From: Neobacillus cucumis
Lineage (GTDB): Bacteria; Bacillota; Bacilli; Bacillales; Cytobacillaceae
DNA length: 64,000 nt
Assembly (NCBI RefSeq): GCF_016908975.1
Contig: NZ_JAFBEX010000004.1
Span: 124,001-188,000 of the forward strand
Direction: 5' to 3'
Part shown: piece by piece, positions 15,764-27,518 of the stretch
Layout: each line of letters begins with the position of its first letter
How positions within the stretch are numbered: position 1 is the first letter of the stretch
The notes under the pieces: model-generated
What the model saw: only the letters and a program-made list of their open reading frames with translations
Told to the model about the DNA's origin: nothing
Databases searched by the model: none
Program-made: the position numbers and the translations under genes

Positions 15764-16852
15764 CTAAATTGTCAATTTAGTAAAGATTATAAAAAACAAG
15801 GTTAATTCGGCTATTATCACAATATTTGGTACTACAATAATCAAATTAATAAGAAAAAAGACGGCTAAAATTCCTAAAAATAACCCTAAATGATAAATTT
15901 TCAATCGGTGGTGCACATGTCTATATTGATGGAATACAAAGGTAGTTGACAGGAAATAGAGCAATACAGCTCCAAAAACAAAAAATAAGATAAATAAGTA
16001 ATGGACCTCACGTAAAAACAATAGTCTGATAGATGCCGCAATCATGCTCAAAGATATTAAAATAAACAGATGACCATAAATAATGATTTGGCCGGATGTT
16101 TGTAAAGACTTGTCGAGTTTCTTCTCCATGTTATCGAAATATTGCCACCACATCGATATTATCAGGATAAATGAAATAATCGCAAAGCCTATTGAATCCC
16201 AGTTTCCTTGTGTAGGCTGAATGACCGCAAGTGTACTAATAAGAGCTTCGCCAAAGAGAATAATGGTAAATAAACCAAATCTCTCTAATAAGTGAGCAGT
16301 ATTTGTGGGAACCTTTACTAAGCATTTTCGTCCAAGCACCGGGACAATAATATCAATAAGGATTCCTGTATACAACACAGCATATCGAACCCAAGAATCA
16401 AAAAAGACGGACAATAATGAAATGACGATTCCAATCCAAAAATACCTTCCCAAAAAGAGGGCTGCTTGTTTTCGAACTCCCGTTTCCACACGCTGGACAA
16501 TAAGATATTGAATAGCAGTCACTGCTCTTAAGCCAATATACCCAATTAAAAAAGAAAGATAATAAGGATCAAAATCAGCGGATAAACTTGATGTCATAAT
16601 TAGTACAAAAAACATTTGCAGAATTAAAAAGATACGTTGATGAAATAAATCTTTCCCAAACCGGTTAATAAATATGGTTTGCCCTACCCACGCCCACCAG
16701 ATAGGAATACAAATTAATACAAATTTTACTAAATACTCTGCATGGATTTGACCACTTTCAACATGAAGTAAAACATGAGTCGCAGCCGCAACCGCCGCCA
16801 CAAATAACAAATCATAAAAGAGTTCTAACCACGTCACTTTTTTTTCTTCCAT
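15764..16852 (-). CDS. ltrA: Low temperature requirement protein A (LtrA) family membrane protein
   Basis: A 362-residue polytopic membrane protein with about ten to eleven transmembrane segments. It begins with the LtrA hallmark VTWLELFYDLLFVAAVA and contains the family HLLERFGLFTIILFGEALIS block near residues 186-205. LtrA is linked to growth at low temperature in Listeria; its transport or signalling activity is not established. The start ATG follows GGAGGG. Its 3' end abuts an AT-rich gap. Confidence 0.88.
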   Translation of the reverse strand: MEEKKVTWLELFYDLLFVAAVAAATHVLLHVESGQIHAEYLVKFVLICIPIWWAWVGQTIFINRFGKDLFHQRIFLILQMFFVLIMTSSLSADFDPYYLSFLIGYIGLRAVTAIQYLIVQRVETGVRKQAALFLGRYFWIGIVISLLSVFFDSWVRYAVLYTGILIDIIVPVLGRKCLVKVPTNTAHLLERFGLFTIILFGEALISTLAVIQPTQGNWDSIGFAIISFILIISMWWQYFDNMEKKLDKSLQTSGQIIIYGHLFILISLSMIAASIRLLFLREVHYLFILFFVFGAVLLYFLSTTFVFHQYRHVHHRLKIYHLGLFLGILAVFFLINLIIVVPNIVIIAELTLFFIIFTKLTI

Positions 16853-17021
16853 TTCTGCACTCCCTCCAATTCTTTATAGTTACTAGTATGCTAGAAATAT
16901 ATGGTAATTGAAAGAAAATAGAATTGACATAGACCCATTTTTCATATTGGGTATAACGTCACTTTTTTAATTTTGGTATATTATGGTAACATAAAAGTGA
17001 TTTTAAATGAGGAGGAAATGT

Positions 17022-17582
17022 ATGACCAAGACCATCGGCCTTATATGTGGTAGTTTACGAAAAAACTCTTATAATCGAATCATTGCTCAATCATTAACAG
17101 AGCTGGATGATTCCCATCAATTTCGTTGGATTGAGATTAATGATCTGCCTTTGTTCAACGAAGACTTAGAAAAAAGTGTTCCAGAAACAGTAACATCATT
17201 TAAATCTGCTATCCAGGACGTTGACGGTATCATTATTGTAAGTCCAGAGTACAATTCTGGGATTCCAGGCGTATTAAAGAATGCCTTGGACTGGGCTTCA
17301 AGACCTCGGGAATCAGCTGTTCTTAGCAGAAAGCCGGTTGGTTTAATTGGTGCAACTCCTGGGGGATTAGGTACTGCCTTTGCTCAATTGCAAATCAGAC
17401 AAGTACTAGAGGCCATGCAGGTTCATGTTCTTCCATTTCAAAAAGTATTGATTTCCCAAGTACATAAAAAGATCGATTCTGATCAGAAAGTCCTTACAGA
17501 CGAACAAACAAAACGTTATCTTCAACAATATTTACACCAGTTTATTCATTGGATTGATCACCTTCCAGCTCTAGATAATTGA
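17022..17582 (+). CDS. NAD(P)H-dependent FMN reductase
   Basis: A 186-residue flavodoxin-like oxidoreductase of the NADPH-dependent FMN reductase family. The phosphate-binding loop GSLRKNSYNR (about residues 10-19) binds FMN and the SPEYNSGIPGVLKNALDW block (about 75-92) is the family signature; GATPGGLGTAFAQ follows. These enzymes reduce FMN, azo dyes or quinones. I place the start at ATG 17022, as GAGGAGG lies 6 nt upstream and the upstream codons (MRRKC) come from the RBS itself. No operon partner. Confidence 0.92.
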   Translation: MTKTIGLICGSLRKNSYNRIIAQSLTELDDSHQFRWIEINDLPLFNEDLEKSVPETVTSFKSAIQDVDGIIIVSPEYNSGIPGVLKNALDWASRPRESAVLSRKPVGLIGATPGGLGTAFAQLQIRQVLEAMQVHVLPFQKVLISQVHKKIDSDQKVLTDEQTKRYLQQYLHQFIHWIDHLPALDN

Positions 17583-17767
17583 AAAAGTCCAAGCTTTTTC
17601 AATCAATCATTTTTATTACAATACTACTAACACATAGTGATTTTTTAGAAAACGAATTCTAGTCATCCATTCAATTACATGGGAACACACGAAGGAGTTT
17701 AACATCCATTTTCCAATCTATGAATCTTCTTCGATTACTTATACTTAATTAAAGGGAGGATAATAAA

Positions 17768-18412
17768 ATGTCTGATTTCTATTCTCGTCTTAATAAAGAT
17801 AATGCTGTCGTTCTTTTAGTTGATCATCAAACCGGCCTTATCTCCGGTCTTGTACGTGACTATGGTGTTGATGAATTCAAGAACAATGTTATGGCTCTTG
17901 CTAACACTGCTAAGTTTTTTGATTTACCAGTTATTTTAACAACAAGCTTTGAAAATGGGCCAAATGGGCCTCTTATGCAAGAATTGGTTGAACTTTTTCC
18001 TCATGCGCCAAAAATAGCTCGTCCTGGACAAATTAACGCATGGGATAATGAAGATTTTGTCAAAGCAATCGAAGAAACTGGAAAAAAACAACTGATCATT
18101 GCGGGCGTAGTAACAGATGTTTGTGTTACATTTCCAGCACTTTCTGCTGTGAATGCTGGTTATGAAGTATTTGTTGCTACTGATGCTTCTGGAACATTCA
18201 GTAAACAAGTAGCGGATGCGGCATTAACGCGTATGGCCCATGGTGGGGTGCAGCTTCTAAACTGGTTTAGCATAGCGTGCGAATTACAGCGTGATTGGCG
18301 CAATGATGTTGAAGGTTTTGGCGCTTTAATTTCTAGCCATCTTCCAGGTTATCAAAATCTTATTGGAAGCTATAGGGGAGCCCAGAGAGATTTCAGTAAG
18401 CAGCCTAACTAG
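17768..18412 (+). CDS. ycaC: Isochorismatase-family hydrolase (YcaC-like)
   Basis: A 214-residue cysteine hydrolase of the isochorismatase superfamily, YcaC subgroup. The triad is Asp in LLVDHQTGL (about 20), Lys near 104 and Cys in VVTDVCVTFPALSA (about 119), preceded by the cis-peptide bend (GVVT). The length is normal. The substrate is unknown; YcaC-type enzymes are not true isochorismatases. The RBS GGGAGG precedes ATG. It is followed by a terminator and lies 185 bp after the FMN reductase gene. Confidence 0.9.
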   Translation: MSDFYSRLNKDNAVVLLVDHQTGLISGLVRDYGVDEFKNNVMALANTAKFFDLPVILTTSFENGPNGPLMQELVELFPHAPKIARPGQINAWDNEDFVKAIEETGKKQLIIAGVVTDVCVTFPALSAVNAGYEVFVATDASGTFSKQVADAALTRMAHGGVQLLNWFSIACELQRDWRNDVEGFGALISSHLPGYQNLIGSYRGAQRDFSKQPN

Positions 18413-18492
18413 AATAGCAGCTCATTTATAACTCACTTTTTCTTATATACAGCTTCTGGCTTATTCATGAAAATGGATTTTTTGAAGAAAAT

Positions 18493-18537
18493 AAAGCCTA
18501 ATTTCTCACTTATAACACCTGAGAGATTAGGCTTTTT
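18493..18537 (+). terminator. Intrinsic terminator of the isochorismatase-family gene
   Basis: AAAGCCTAATTTCTCA and TGAGAGATTAGGCTTT form a 16-bp stem with one wobble, followed by TTTA. It closely resembles the hairpin at 19941. Confidence 0.85.
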
Positions 18538-18746
18538 ATATTTGTATTTCCTTTACGTTATAAATCCTCGTTTTGCTGGTGGTAGCCCCTGCCCATCAAG
18601 TCAAGACAAATCATTACCCCCATAACAAAAAAAACGCCATTTTTTCTATAATTTCATGGAAATGATGGTATTTTTTAAGTGCATTAAGGTTTCAAATGCA
18701 AGAAACAGGGGTGTGTAGTAGAATAGAAAGCACTGGAGGGGAATTG

Positions 18747-19898
18747 ATGAAAGAATATATTTATGTGGAAAACGAAAAAAAAGTGAAATTGAAATTTGGA
18801 ATCTTAAAAAAAGACATTGTATTTACCATATCACTCTTGTTAGCAATCGTAAGCTGTTTATTCCATGCACCAAGACTAGAATATATAAATTTTAAAGTAT
18901 TAGTCAGTTTATTTAATCTTATGCTCGTAGTTAAGGCTCTGGAAGATCTTAAACTATTGGATAAGTTCGCCATTGCTATACTGAGTAAATGTCATAATAG
19001 TAAAAGTGTTTCAGCAATCCTAATTTTATTATGCTTTTTTAGTTCCATGCTTGTAACGAATGATGTGGCATTAATAACATTTGTACCCTTAACACTTATA
19101 ATTAGTAAGATTATACAAACTTCTATGTTAGATACTATTATACTAGAGACAATTGCGGCTAACATCGGAAGCAGCCTAACTCCTATGGGAAATCCTCAAA
19201 ATCTTTTCATATTTACTAACTATGGAATAAGGCCTATACAATTTTTCACAACAATCCTTCTATTAGTGGTTCTTGGAATTATTCTGTTATTCTTTTTTAA
19301 TCAAAGATTGAATAGTAAAACATTAGAAATGGAACTTCCGTATATCACTATAAAAAATAAAAAAAGGGCAACCGTATGGGGAATACTATTTGGCATTATA
19401 TCTGCATCCATACTAGGGGTTTTAAGCTACAAACTTGCGTTCATCATCGCATTGGGAACCGCATGTATACTTGATATAAAATTATTGAAGAAAATTGATT
19501 ATTTATTGCTTATTACTTTTATATGTTTTTTTATATTTATAGGAAACATATCGGAATTAAAGGTAGTTCACACATTCGCTAGCGAAAATCTCAAAAGCCC
19601 CACATCTATCTTTTTCAGTTCCATAATTTTAAGCCAACTGATAAGCAATGTACCAGCTGCGATCTTTTTATCAAAATTCTCCGTGAATTGGCAGCCTTTA
19701 TTAGTAGGTGTGAATTTAGGTGGACTTGGTACGATTGTTGCTTCCCTCGCAAGTGTAATTTCATTTAAACTTTTTATTAAGAGAGATCCACAAAAAAGTA
19801 AAATGTACCTTATAAGGTTTAGCTTATATAACTTTTCGATTTTAGCTCTTTTAACTCTTATTTATTATTTTACGATGAAAAATCAAAATTTCTTTTAA
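18747..19898 (+). CDS. SLC13/ArsB-NhaD superfamily membrane transporter
   Basis: A 383-residue transporter with about ten to eleven transmembrane helices. It resembles the citrate/anion permease superfamily (CitMHS, ArsB, SLC13): each half has a broken helix rich in Asn, Gly and Thr, namely VTNDVALITFVPL (about 107-119) with NIGSSLTPMGNPQNLF (about 148-163), and QLISNVPAA (about 290) with GVNLGGLGT (about 318). The likely substrate is an anion or dicarboxylate; specificity cannot be read. I start at ATG 18747, as GGAGGGG lies 5-6 nt upstream. The Lys-rich N-terminus is cytosolic. Confidence 0.82.
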   Translation: MKEYIYVENEKKVKLKFGILKKDIVFTISLLLAIVSCLFHAPRLEYINFKVLVSLFNLMLVVKALEDLKLLDKFAIAILSKCHNSKSVSAILILLCFFSSMLVTNDVALITFVPLTLIISKIIQTSMLDTIILETIAANIGSSLTPMGNPQNLFIFTNYGIRPIQFFTTILLLVVLGIILLFFFNQRLNSKTLEMELPYITIKNKKRATVWGILFGIISASILGVLSYKLAFIIALGTACILDIKLLKKIDYLLLITFICFFIFIGNISELKVVHTFASENLKSPTSIFFSSIILSQLISNVPAAIFLSKFSVNWQPLLVGVNLGGLGTIVASLASVISFKLFIKRDPQKSKMYLIRFSLYNFSILALLTLIYYFTMKNQNFF

Positions 19899-19940
19899 TA
19901 CAAAGTAATAGGTTTAAATAGCTTTGGGTCCTACTTATAT

Positions 19941-19986
19941 AAAACCCAATTTCTCAAATTTTAATACTGAGAAATTGGGTTTTTTA
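19941..19986 (+). terminator. Intrinsic terminator of the SLC13-type transporter gene
   Basis: A perfect 16-bp stem, AAAACCCAATTTCTCA / TGAGAAATTGGGTTTT, is followed by TTTATATT. Confidence 0.88.
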
Positions 19987-20122
19987 TATTGGGTTTGCCT
20001 TAACATATGCCTATAGGGGTACTCTTATCAATTTCATTGACTAAGTTATTACTAATCTAGTAGCCATTCATTCTGGTACGCATTGTTTTATCGCGCTACT
20101 GAGTTTCTTCTTATTACATATT

Positions 20123-20518
20123 TCACTTTTCATATAAATGTTTCGCCAGTTCTGTTCTTACATCTTGTGGTATCACTTCTGATTGTTGAATATTGTAATT
20201 AAAATACACATATGTTGCTGTTCCTTTAGCACAGATTTGGCCATTTTGAAACAATTCTTCATAAACGGTAAAACTTTTATTTCCAATTCTTTCAATCCAT
20301 GCTTTTACCTCTACATTCGTATGAAGAAAAATTTGTCTTATGTAATCCACATTCATATTTACTAAAGCAACATTCAAATTTCCAAAAGATAAATCCGGAG
20401 TCAATATTTTATAAATTTCTCTTCGCCCTGCATCAAACCAAATAGGAACAACCGTATTATCAATGTGACCGGCCCCATTTGTTTCAGATATGCGGGGAAT
20501 TATGATCGTTGAATACAC
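20123..20518 (-). CDS. Hot-dog fold acyl-CoA thioesterase family protein
   Basis: A 131-residue hot-dog protein of the 4HBT/YbgC group. ETNGAGHIDNTVVPIWFDAGRR (about 13-34) corresponds to the catalytic helix region 'D-x-x-GH-x-NN', with the usual Asp replaced by Asn. The beta-sheet blocks follow (VALVNMNVDYIRQIFLHTN, about 50-68). It should hydrolyse acyl-CoA esters. The start is GTG 20518 after AAAAGGAG at 9-nt spacing. It stands alone between two plus-strand features. Confidence 0.85.
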   Translation of the reverse strand: MYSTIIIPRISETNGAGHIDNTVVPIWFDAGRREIYKILTPDLSFGNLNVALVNMNVDYIRQIFLHTNVEVKAWIERIGNKSFTVYEELFQNGQICAKGTATYVYFNYNIQQSEVIPQDVRTELAKHLYEK

Positions 20519-20537
20519 CCAGCTTCTCTCCTTTTAT

Positions 20538-20669
20538 TTATGACAATTTTACTTTCAATCCACCCTCTAATTTCTCTAAAGTATCTTTGAAAACCTGTCT
20601 TAAATTATTAATATTTATTAAATCCCCTTTTATTGGATGAATTTCACCATCGTTTGCTCCTAATTTATA
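20538..20669 (-). pseudogene. Possible gene remnant, 43 codons
   Basis: A minus-strand frame between two stops reads YKLGANDGEIHPIKGDLINI, then NNLRQVFKDTLEKLEGG, which looks protein-like but has no start codon or RBS. Its TAA lies within the leader of the thioesterase gene. It may be the C-terminus of a deleted gene. I cannot name the family. Confidence 0.3.
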
Positions 20670-20681
20670 TTAAACAAAAAA

Positions 20682-20704
20682 CCCTGTGAGATATACTGAC
20701 AGGG
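20682..20704 (-). terminator. Intrinsic terminator-like hairpin, minus strand
   Basis: CCCTGT and ACAGGG pair around an eleven-base loop. On the minus strand TTTTTTGTTT follows. It may end transcripts coming from the MBL-fold gene. Confidence 0.5.
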
Positions 20705-20847
20705 AAGTTAACAGAAAGTTCAAAATAACGTATATTCAATTTAAGAAAAATAGACCAACAATGATAAATATAGTTTTTTTATCTTTAACATAACATCATA
20801 ATACTAAAGAAGTTGCTTATTATGGCATTCTTAAAAGGAGAAATCAC

Positions 20848-20967
20848 ATGAAATCGTTCGTTTATAATTCGAAAAAAAATATACTATGCGCCCTCGAATT
20901 TACTTTTCTATATATGGCTCTTCTTTACGTAGAGATTCATACTGGATTAAAATCTTCTCCAAAGTAA
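20848..20967 (+). CDS. Small hydrophobic protein, 39 aa
   Basis: A short reading frame begins ATG 20848, 7 nt after a strong AAAAGGAG RBS. The product MKSFVYNSKKNILCALEFTF continues LYMALLYVEIHTGL, forming one possible membrane helix (about residues 12-27) after a basic N-terminus. It ends four bases before the stop of the convergent MBL-fold gene. No homologue is recognised. The RBS and composition favour a real small membrane protein, but the evidence is only these two points. Confidence 0.4.
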   Translation: MKSFVYNSKKNILCALEFTFLYMALLYVEIHTGLKSSPK

Positions 20968-20970
20968 TCT

Positions 20971-21837
20971 TTAACTGTTGTCTTCAGAAGCCCTTACCCA
21001 AAATTTTTCACCGGGAGCAAGAACATGTAAGCGGCGTTCCCATTCGCTAATGCTAGGAGCCACTTCCATTGGGTTACCATTTAGAGCATCAATAGGAGTG
21101 TCATAAGTGCCATAGTGGTATGGGATTAAATGAGCATTCGAAAGATTATTGGCGACAGTCACTGCTTCTAGCCCTAAATGGTACGGATCTCTGGATACGT
21201 CGAGTAACAGTACGTCGATTCCCACCATCTGCAGATGTTCAGGTAATAGGCGCGTATCTCCCGTACACCAAATAGTGCCATCTGGTGTTTTAATAAGAAA
21301 ACCGCAGCAATCTTCCGGTCCCCATGGTGCACCATATTTTTCTGGATTATTTTCTTGCCACGGATGATCAGCTGGAGTCGTTGTTATTTCAATTTGTCCT
21401 ATTTTAAAGGTATCACCAATGCCAAAGGTTTTTGTTTGTATAGCCGGTACTCCTAACGTCTCTAATTTATTTACCACTGGAAGAGTGCCATAAAACAACA
21501 CCTCCTTTTCTGCTAAAGCAGGAGGAGTGTATTTTCCAACATGGTCGCTGTCACCATGTGTGTAAAGGACTGCATCTAGATGTGGTACATCTTTTGCCTC
21601 AATCGGTAAAGGTACTCGCAACCGGAGTCCTAGTTCAACAGTGTTAGGCTTTTCCCTTTCCATTGAAATAACAGGGTCAATCATCACAACGGTTCCGTGT
21701 GAATTAATTAAAAATCCAGCTCCAGAAAGCCAGCTTACAAATGTATTAGTAGTTTTGGCAAAAGAATCTGATTCAAGGGGTTGAGTAGCAGGTGCAACAG
21801 CGTTTTGTTTAGATTCAGATAAACGCAATATTTTCAT
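20971..21837 (-). CDS. MBL-fold metallohydrolase (UlaG-like)
   Basis: A 288-residue metallo-beta-lactamase-fold hydrolase. The zinc motif is THGDSDHVG (about residues 93-101), with ADHPWQ (His near 157), GDTRLL (Asp near 192) and PYHYGTYDTP near the end. This pattern matches UlaG-type L-ascorbate-6-phosphate lactonase-like enzymes, though the sugar-operon context is absent. ATG 21837 directly abuts AGGAG; a TTG three codons in (21828) has better spacing and could be the true start. The histidine phosphatase gene ends 16 bp upstream on the same strand. Confidence 0.87.
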   Translation of the reverse strand: MKILRLSESKQNAVAPATQPLESDSFAKTTNTFVSWLSGAGFLINSHGTVVMIDPVISMEREKPNTVELGLRLRVPLPIEAKDVPHLDAVLYTHGDSDHVGKYTPPALAEKEVLFYGTLPVVNKLETLGVPAIQTKTFGIGDTFKIGQIEITTTPADHPWQENNPEKYGAPWGPEDCCGFLIKTPDGTIWCTGDTRLLPEHLQMVGIDVLLLDVSRDPYHLGLEAVTVANNLSNAHLIPYHYGTYDTPIDALNGNPMEVAPSISEWERRLHVLAPGEKFWVRASEDNS

Positions 21838-21853
21838 CTCCTAATTATCCTTG

Positions 21854-22426
21854 TTAAAACTGCGGTCTAATGACTTCAATTAATTTAAACCTTTTATCTT
21901 CATATTCATATTTGAAAATACAACAGTTTGAAAATCCCTTTGCTAGTTCTCCATCCGGATCCTGCCATTCACTTAAGAAATTGTAACATGCACCTGAATG
22001 TGACACAGCTAGAACAATGTGATGATCTCCCTTTTCCATTATTTCTGTACACGTTTTTACCATTCTATTTTTAACTTCAGTTCTCGATTCACCGCCATAC
22101 GGTTCGAAAAATGTTTCAAAATCCTTTGGTCTTTTAGGATTTAAATCTTCACTTTCCCCTTCAAAGGAACCATGATTCATTTCTTTTAATTCCTTTAATC
22201 GTGTATAGGGTATACGATTATTTAGTATAATTTCTAATGTGTCGCCAGCTCTTTCTGAAGTAGAACTGTATGCATGATCTAATGGAATATTTTCGAAATA
22301 TCCGCCTGCTACTTCCGCTTGTTTTCTTCCTAATTCTGTCAAAGGAGAATCACATGCGCCTTGAATTTTTCTTCTTACATTAAACAAAGTTTGCCCATGC
22401 CGCATTAAATAAAAAGTCTTCTTCAT
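21854..22426 (-). CDS. Histidine phosphatase family protein
   Basis: A 190-residue phosphoglycerate-mutase-like phosphatase. The phospho-His motif is RHGQT (His10), with the second acid/base Glu-containing segment MNHGSFEGE (about 80-88), and the second core His is in AVSHSGA. It dephosphorylates small metabolites; the substrate is unknown. The RBS GGGAGGG is 7 nt before ATG. It is probably cotranscribed with the MBL-fold gene 16 bp downstream. Confidence 0.88.
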   Translation of the reverse strand: MKKTFYLMRHGQTLFNVRRKIQGACDSPLTELGRKQAEVAGGYFENIPLDHAYSSTSERAGDTLEIILNNRIPYTRLKELKEMNHGSFEGESEDLNPKRPKDFETFFEPYGGESRTEVKNRMVKTCTEIMEKGDHHIVLAVSHSGACYNFLSEWQDPDGELAKGFSNCCIFKYEYEDKRFKLIEVIRPQF

Positions 22427-22538
22427 AATATCCCTCCCTGCTCTAACTATACAACAGCAAATAAAGAAACCCTTAACCTATTCATAACAAGCTTTTGCCT
22501 AATCCTCTCACAACCACAATAGACCAATATGCTATATA

Positions 22539-22698
22539 ATGAGAATGTCGAAGATACAGGATAGTTGAAGTCGCATTTCGCGTAGGCTACGAAAGTCAAT
22601 CGCAATTCACTCGTGAATATTCCCATATGTTTGGTTGTCCACCAAGAGAAGATATGAATCGAATGAGAGAAAAACACGAACAAAGAATCCACGCTTGA
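22539..22698 (+). pseudogene. 3' remnant of an AraC-family regulator gene with a frameshift
   Basis: The plus strand reads MRMSKIQD, then in another frame IVEVAFRVGYESQSQFTREY and SHMFGCPPREDMNRM, ending HEQRIHA. This is the second helix-turn-helix of an AraC-family activator. The join loses two bases (GATAGTT where GATATAGTT is expected). The N-terminal and first HTH parts are missing, so it is nonfunctional. Confidence 0.7.
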
Positions 22699-22752
22699 AG
22701 TTTATAGAAAAAAACCAATTCTCCAAAAAGGAGGATGTATAAAAACAACTAA

Positions 22753-22797
22753 AAAAACCAATTTTATCAACTTTAAAAATTGATAAAATTAGTTTTT
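22753..22797 (-). terminator. Intrinsic terminator of the SDR gene
   Basis: AAAAACCAATTTTATCAA and TTGATAAAATTAGTTTTT pair over about 17 bp with one mismatch. A and T runs border it on both sides, so it could act bidirectionally. Confidence 0.75.
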
Positions 22798-22815
22798 CAA
22801 ATTAATTGATTATCT

Positions 22816-23574
22816 TTATCTTTCCTGTAGTGTAGGGCGAACAATCATCTCACTAATTGATACTCGATCTGGAGTGTTAATGACAAAGAAAACTGCTTCA
22901 GCAATATCTTTTGCTTTCAATCCCCAATCTTGTTGAGACTTTTTTAGCGCTTCTCCAACTTCTTTATTATTAATGGTTGTGTACAATTCTGTTTCTACTG
23001 CACCTGGTGTAATCAATGTTGATTTAATATTGTTTTCTCTTTGTTCTTGACGTAAGCCTTCCATGATCGCCTTCACAGCAAATTTTGTACCACAATATAC
23101 TGCTGAATTCGGATAAACTACATGACCTGCCACTGAATCTGTTGAAATAATATGACCCGACTTTTGAGAAATCATAATTGGTAATACTGCAGCAATACCA
23201 TTTAAAACACCCATGATGTTTATATCCAACATACTTTTCCATTCGTCTAGTCTACCTTCACTCAAAGGAGCTGTAGGCATAATTCCTGCATTATTAAATA
23301 AAACATCAACTCGACCATATTTCTTAACAGTGAAATCAATTACTTTTTTTACATCATCAAATTGGGTAACATCTGCTGGTAAATAGTTAACACATTTGTC
23401 AGTTAATGAATTTACAATCTCTTGTAACTTCTCAAATCGTCTAGCAGCAATTACTATCTTTGCATTTTTTTCTGCTAATAGTCTTGTGGTAGCTTCACCA
23501 ATTCCACTGGAAGCCCCCATGATAACAATAACCTTATCTTCCAATTTTTTCACCCTATTTTCCAACTCTGTCAT
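22816..23574 (-). CDS. SDR-family NAD(P)-dependent oxidoreductase
   Basis: A 252-residue classical short-chain dehydrogenase. The cofactor motif is GASSGIG (20-26), the structural motif is NNAGI (about 93), and the active site contains a Ser near 147 and YCGTK (Tyr near 160, Lys near 164). The cofactor is probably NADP, given AARR after strand 2. ATG 23574 has no clear RBS, while TTG 23544 has AGGGTG 6 nt upstream and would begin MEDKVIVIMG, so the start is uncertain by ten codons. The substrate is unknown. Confidence 0.88.
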   Translation of the reverse strand: MTELENRVKKLEDKVIVIMGASSGIGEATTRLLAEKNAKIVIAARRFEKLQEIVNSLTDKCVNYLPADVTQFDDVKKVIDFTVKKYGRVDVLFNNAGIMPTAPLSEGRLDEWKSMLDINIMGVLNGIAAVLPIMISQKSGHIISTDSVAGHVVYPNSAVYCGTKFAVKAIMEGLRQEQRENNIKSTLITPGAVETELYTTINNKEVGEALKKSQQDWGLKAKDIAEAVFFVINTPDRVSISEMIVRPTLQER

Positions 23575-23730
23575 TTTTGAACAACTTTATTCATCTCATT
23601 TCTATCTTTTACAGGTCCTCTATGATGGTGTAATCCCCATACATCCAAAACCCAATTCAGAAGTAACCATTCCATTTCTACCTAGAATTCGTTTATCCAT
23701 ATTACTTCTCCAATCCATTTTTTTGATAAA

Positions 23731-23769
23731 ACAAAAGAATGGAACTAAGTACCAGTACCATTCTTTTGT
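23731..23769 (-). terminator. Intrinsic terminator of the beta-glucoside operon
   Basis: A perfect 12-bp stem, ACAAAAGAATGG / CCATTCTTTTGT, lies 42 bp past the GH1 stop. A T-rich tract follows on the minus strand. Confidence 0.85.
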
Positions 23770-23810
23770 CTTTTCATACACATTAAAGCTAACTTTAACG
23801 CAAGTATTCT

Positions 23811-27105
<3,295 letters not shown>

Positions 27106-27193
27106 ACAAGCCACTCCTAAATTAATTTTAAGAAAGTTTTATGTTGTCACCGGTATGACATAAGATTTCTTCTGAATGAACTTTAACACCTTT

Positions 27194-27207
27194 TGATGGC
27201 GTTTCCA
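27194..27207 (-). promoter_or_regulatory. Candidate cre site upstream of bglP
   Basis: On the minus strand TGGAAACGCCATCA matches the relaxed cre pattern TGNAANCGNNNNCA. It lies about 90 bp before the bglP start codon and just downstream of the operator pair. Confidence 0.55.
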
Positions 27208-27223
27208 ATACATATTCGACAAC

Positions 27224-27239
27224 TCGAAATCTGTTTCAT
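27224..27239 (-). promoter_or_regulatory. Operator-like site 1 upstream of bglP
   Basis: TCGAAATCTGTTTCAT is an imperfect inverted repeat with the same spacing and right arm as site 2 at 27265. It is probably bound by the adjacent RpiR-family regulator. Confidence 0.55.
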
Positions 27240-27264
27240 GTTTATTTTTTTTTGAAGCCTTTTT

Positions 27265-27280
27265 ATGAAATTTGTTTCAT
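27265..27280 (-). promoter_or_regulatory. Operator-like site 2 upstream of bglP
   Basis: ATGAAATTTGTTTCAT has perfect 6-bp arms (ATGAAA / TTTCAT). It lies 41 bp from site 1, which is close to four helical turns, so two bound dimers would sit on the same face of the DNA. Confidence 0.6.
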
Positions 27281-27425
27281 TTCCAATAAATAAAGCTTTT
27301 TAATTTATTTATCTGGACTAAGAGTTTACTTCAAATGTTATACGCTATTACAAGGAGCGATTTTCAATGGATAAACTTCTATAATTAATGAGACATGTTG
27401 AAACAATATTTAATAATCATAGAAA

Positions 27426-27456
27426 AGTACAAGGATCCTGAGGTTCTCCTTGTACT
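27426..27456 (-). terminator. Strong hairpin in the regulator-bglP gap
   Basis: A perfect 10-bp stem, AGTACAAGGA / TCCTTGTACT, has an eleven-base loop. On the minus strand it is followed by TTTCTAT, a weak T tract. It may be a back-up terminator or a leader structure; there is no recognisable BglG-type antiterminator target. Confidence 0.5.
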
Positions 27457-27478
27457 AAAAAAAACCAAATAAAAAAAA

Positions 27479-27508
27479 CAAAACGATCTACACTACTAAA
27501 TCGTTTTG
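27479..27508 (-). terminator. Intrinsic terminator of the RpiR-family regulator gene
   Basis: CAAAACGAT and ATCGTTTTG form a perfect 9-bp stem. A run of eight T residues follows on the minus strand. Confidence 0.8.
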
Positions 27509-27518
27509 TTTTTTCATT

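Noticed and set aside
15764..16852. LtrA as a group II intron maturase
   Set aside because: The name is shared, but the sequence is a polytopic membrane protein and no reverse transcriptase motif is present.
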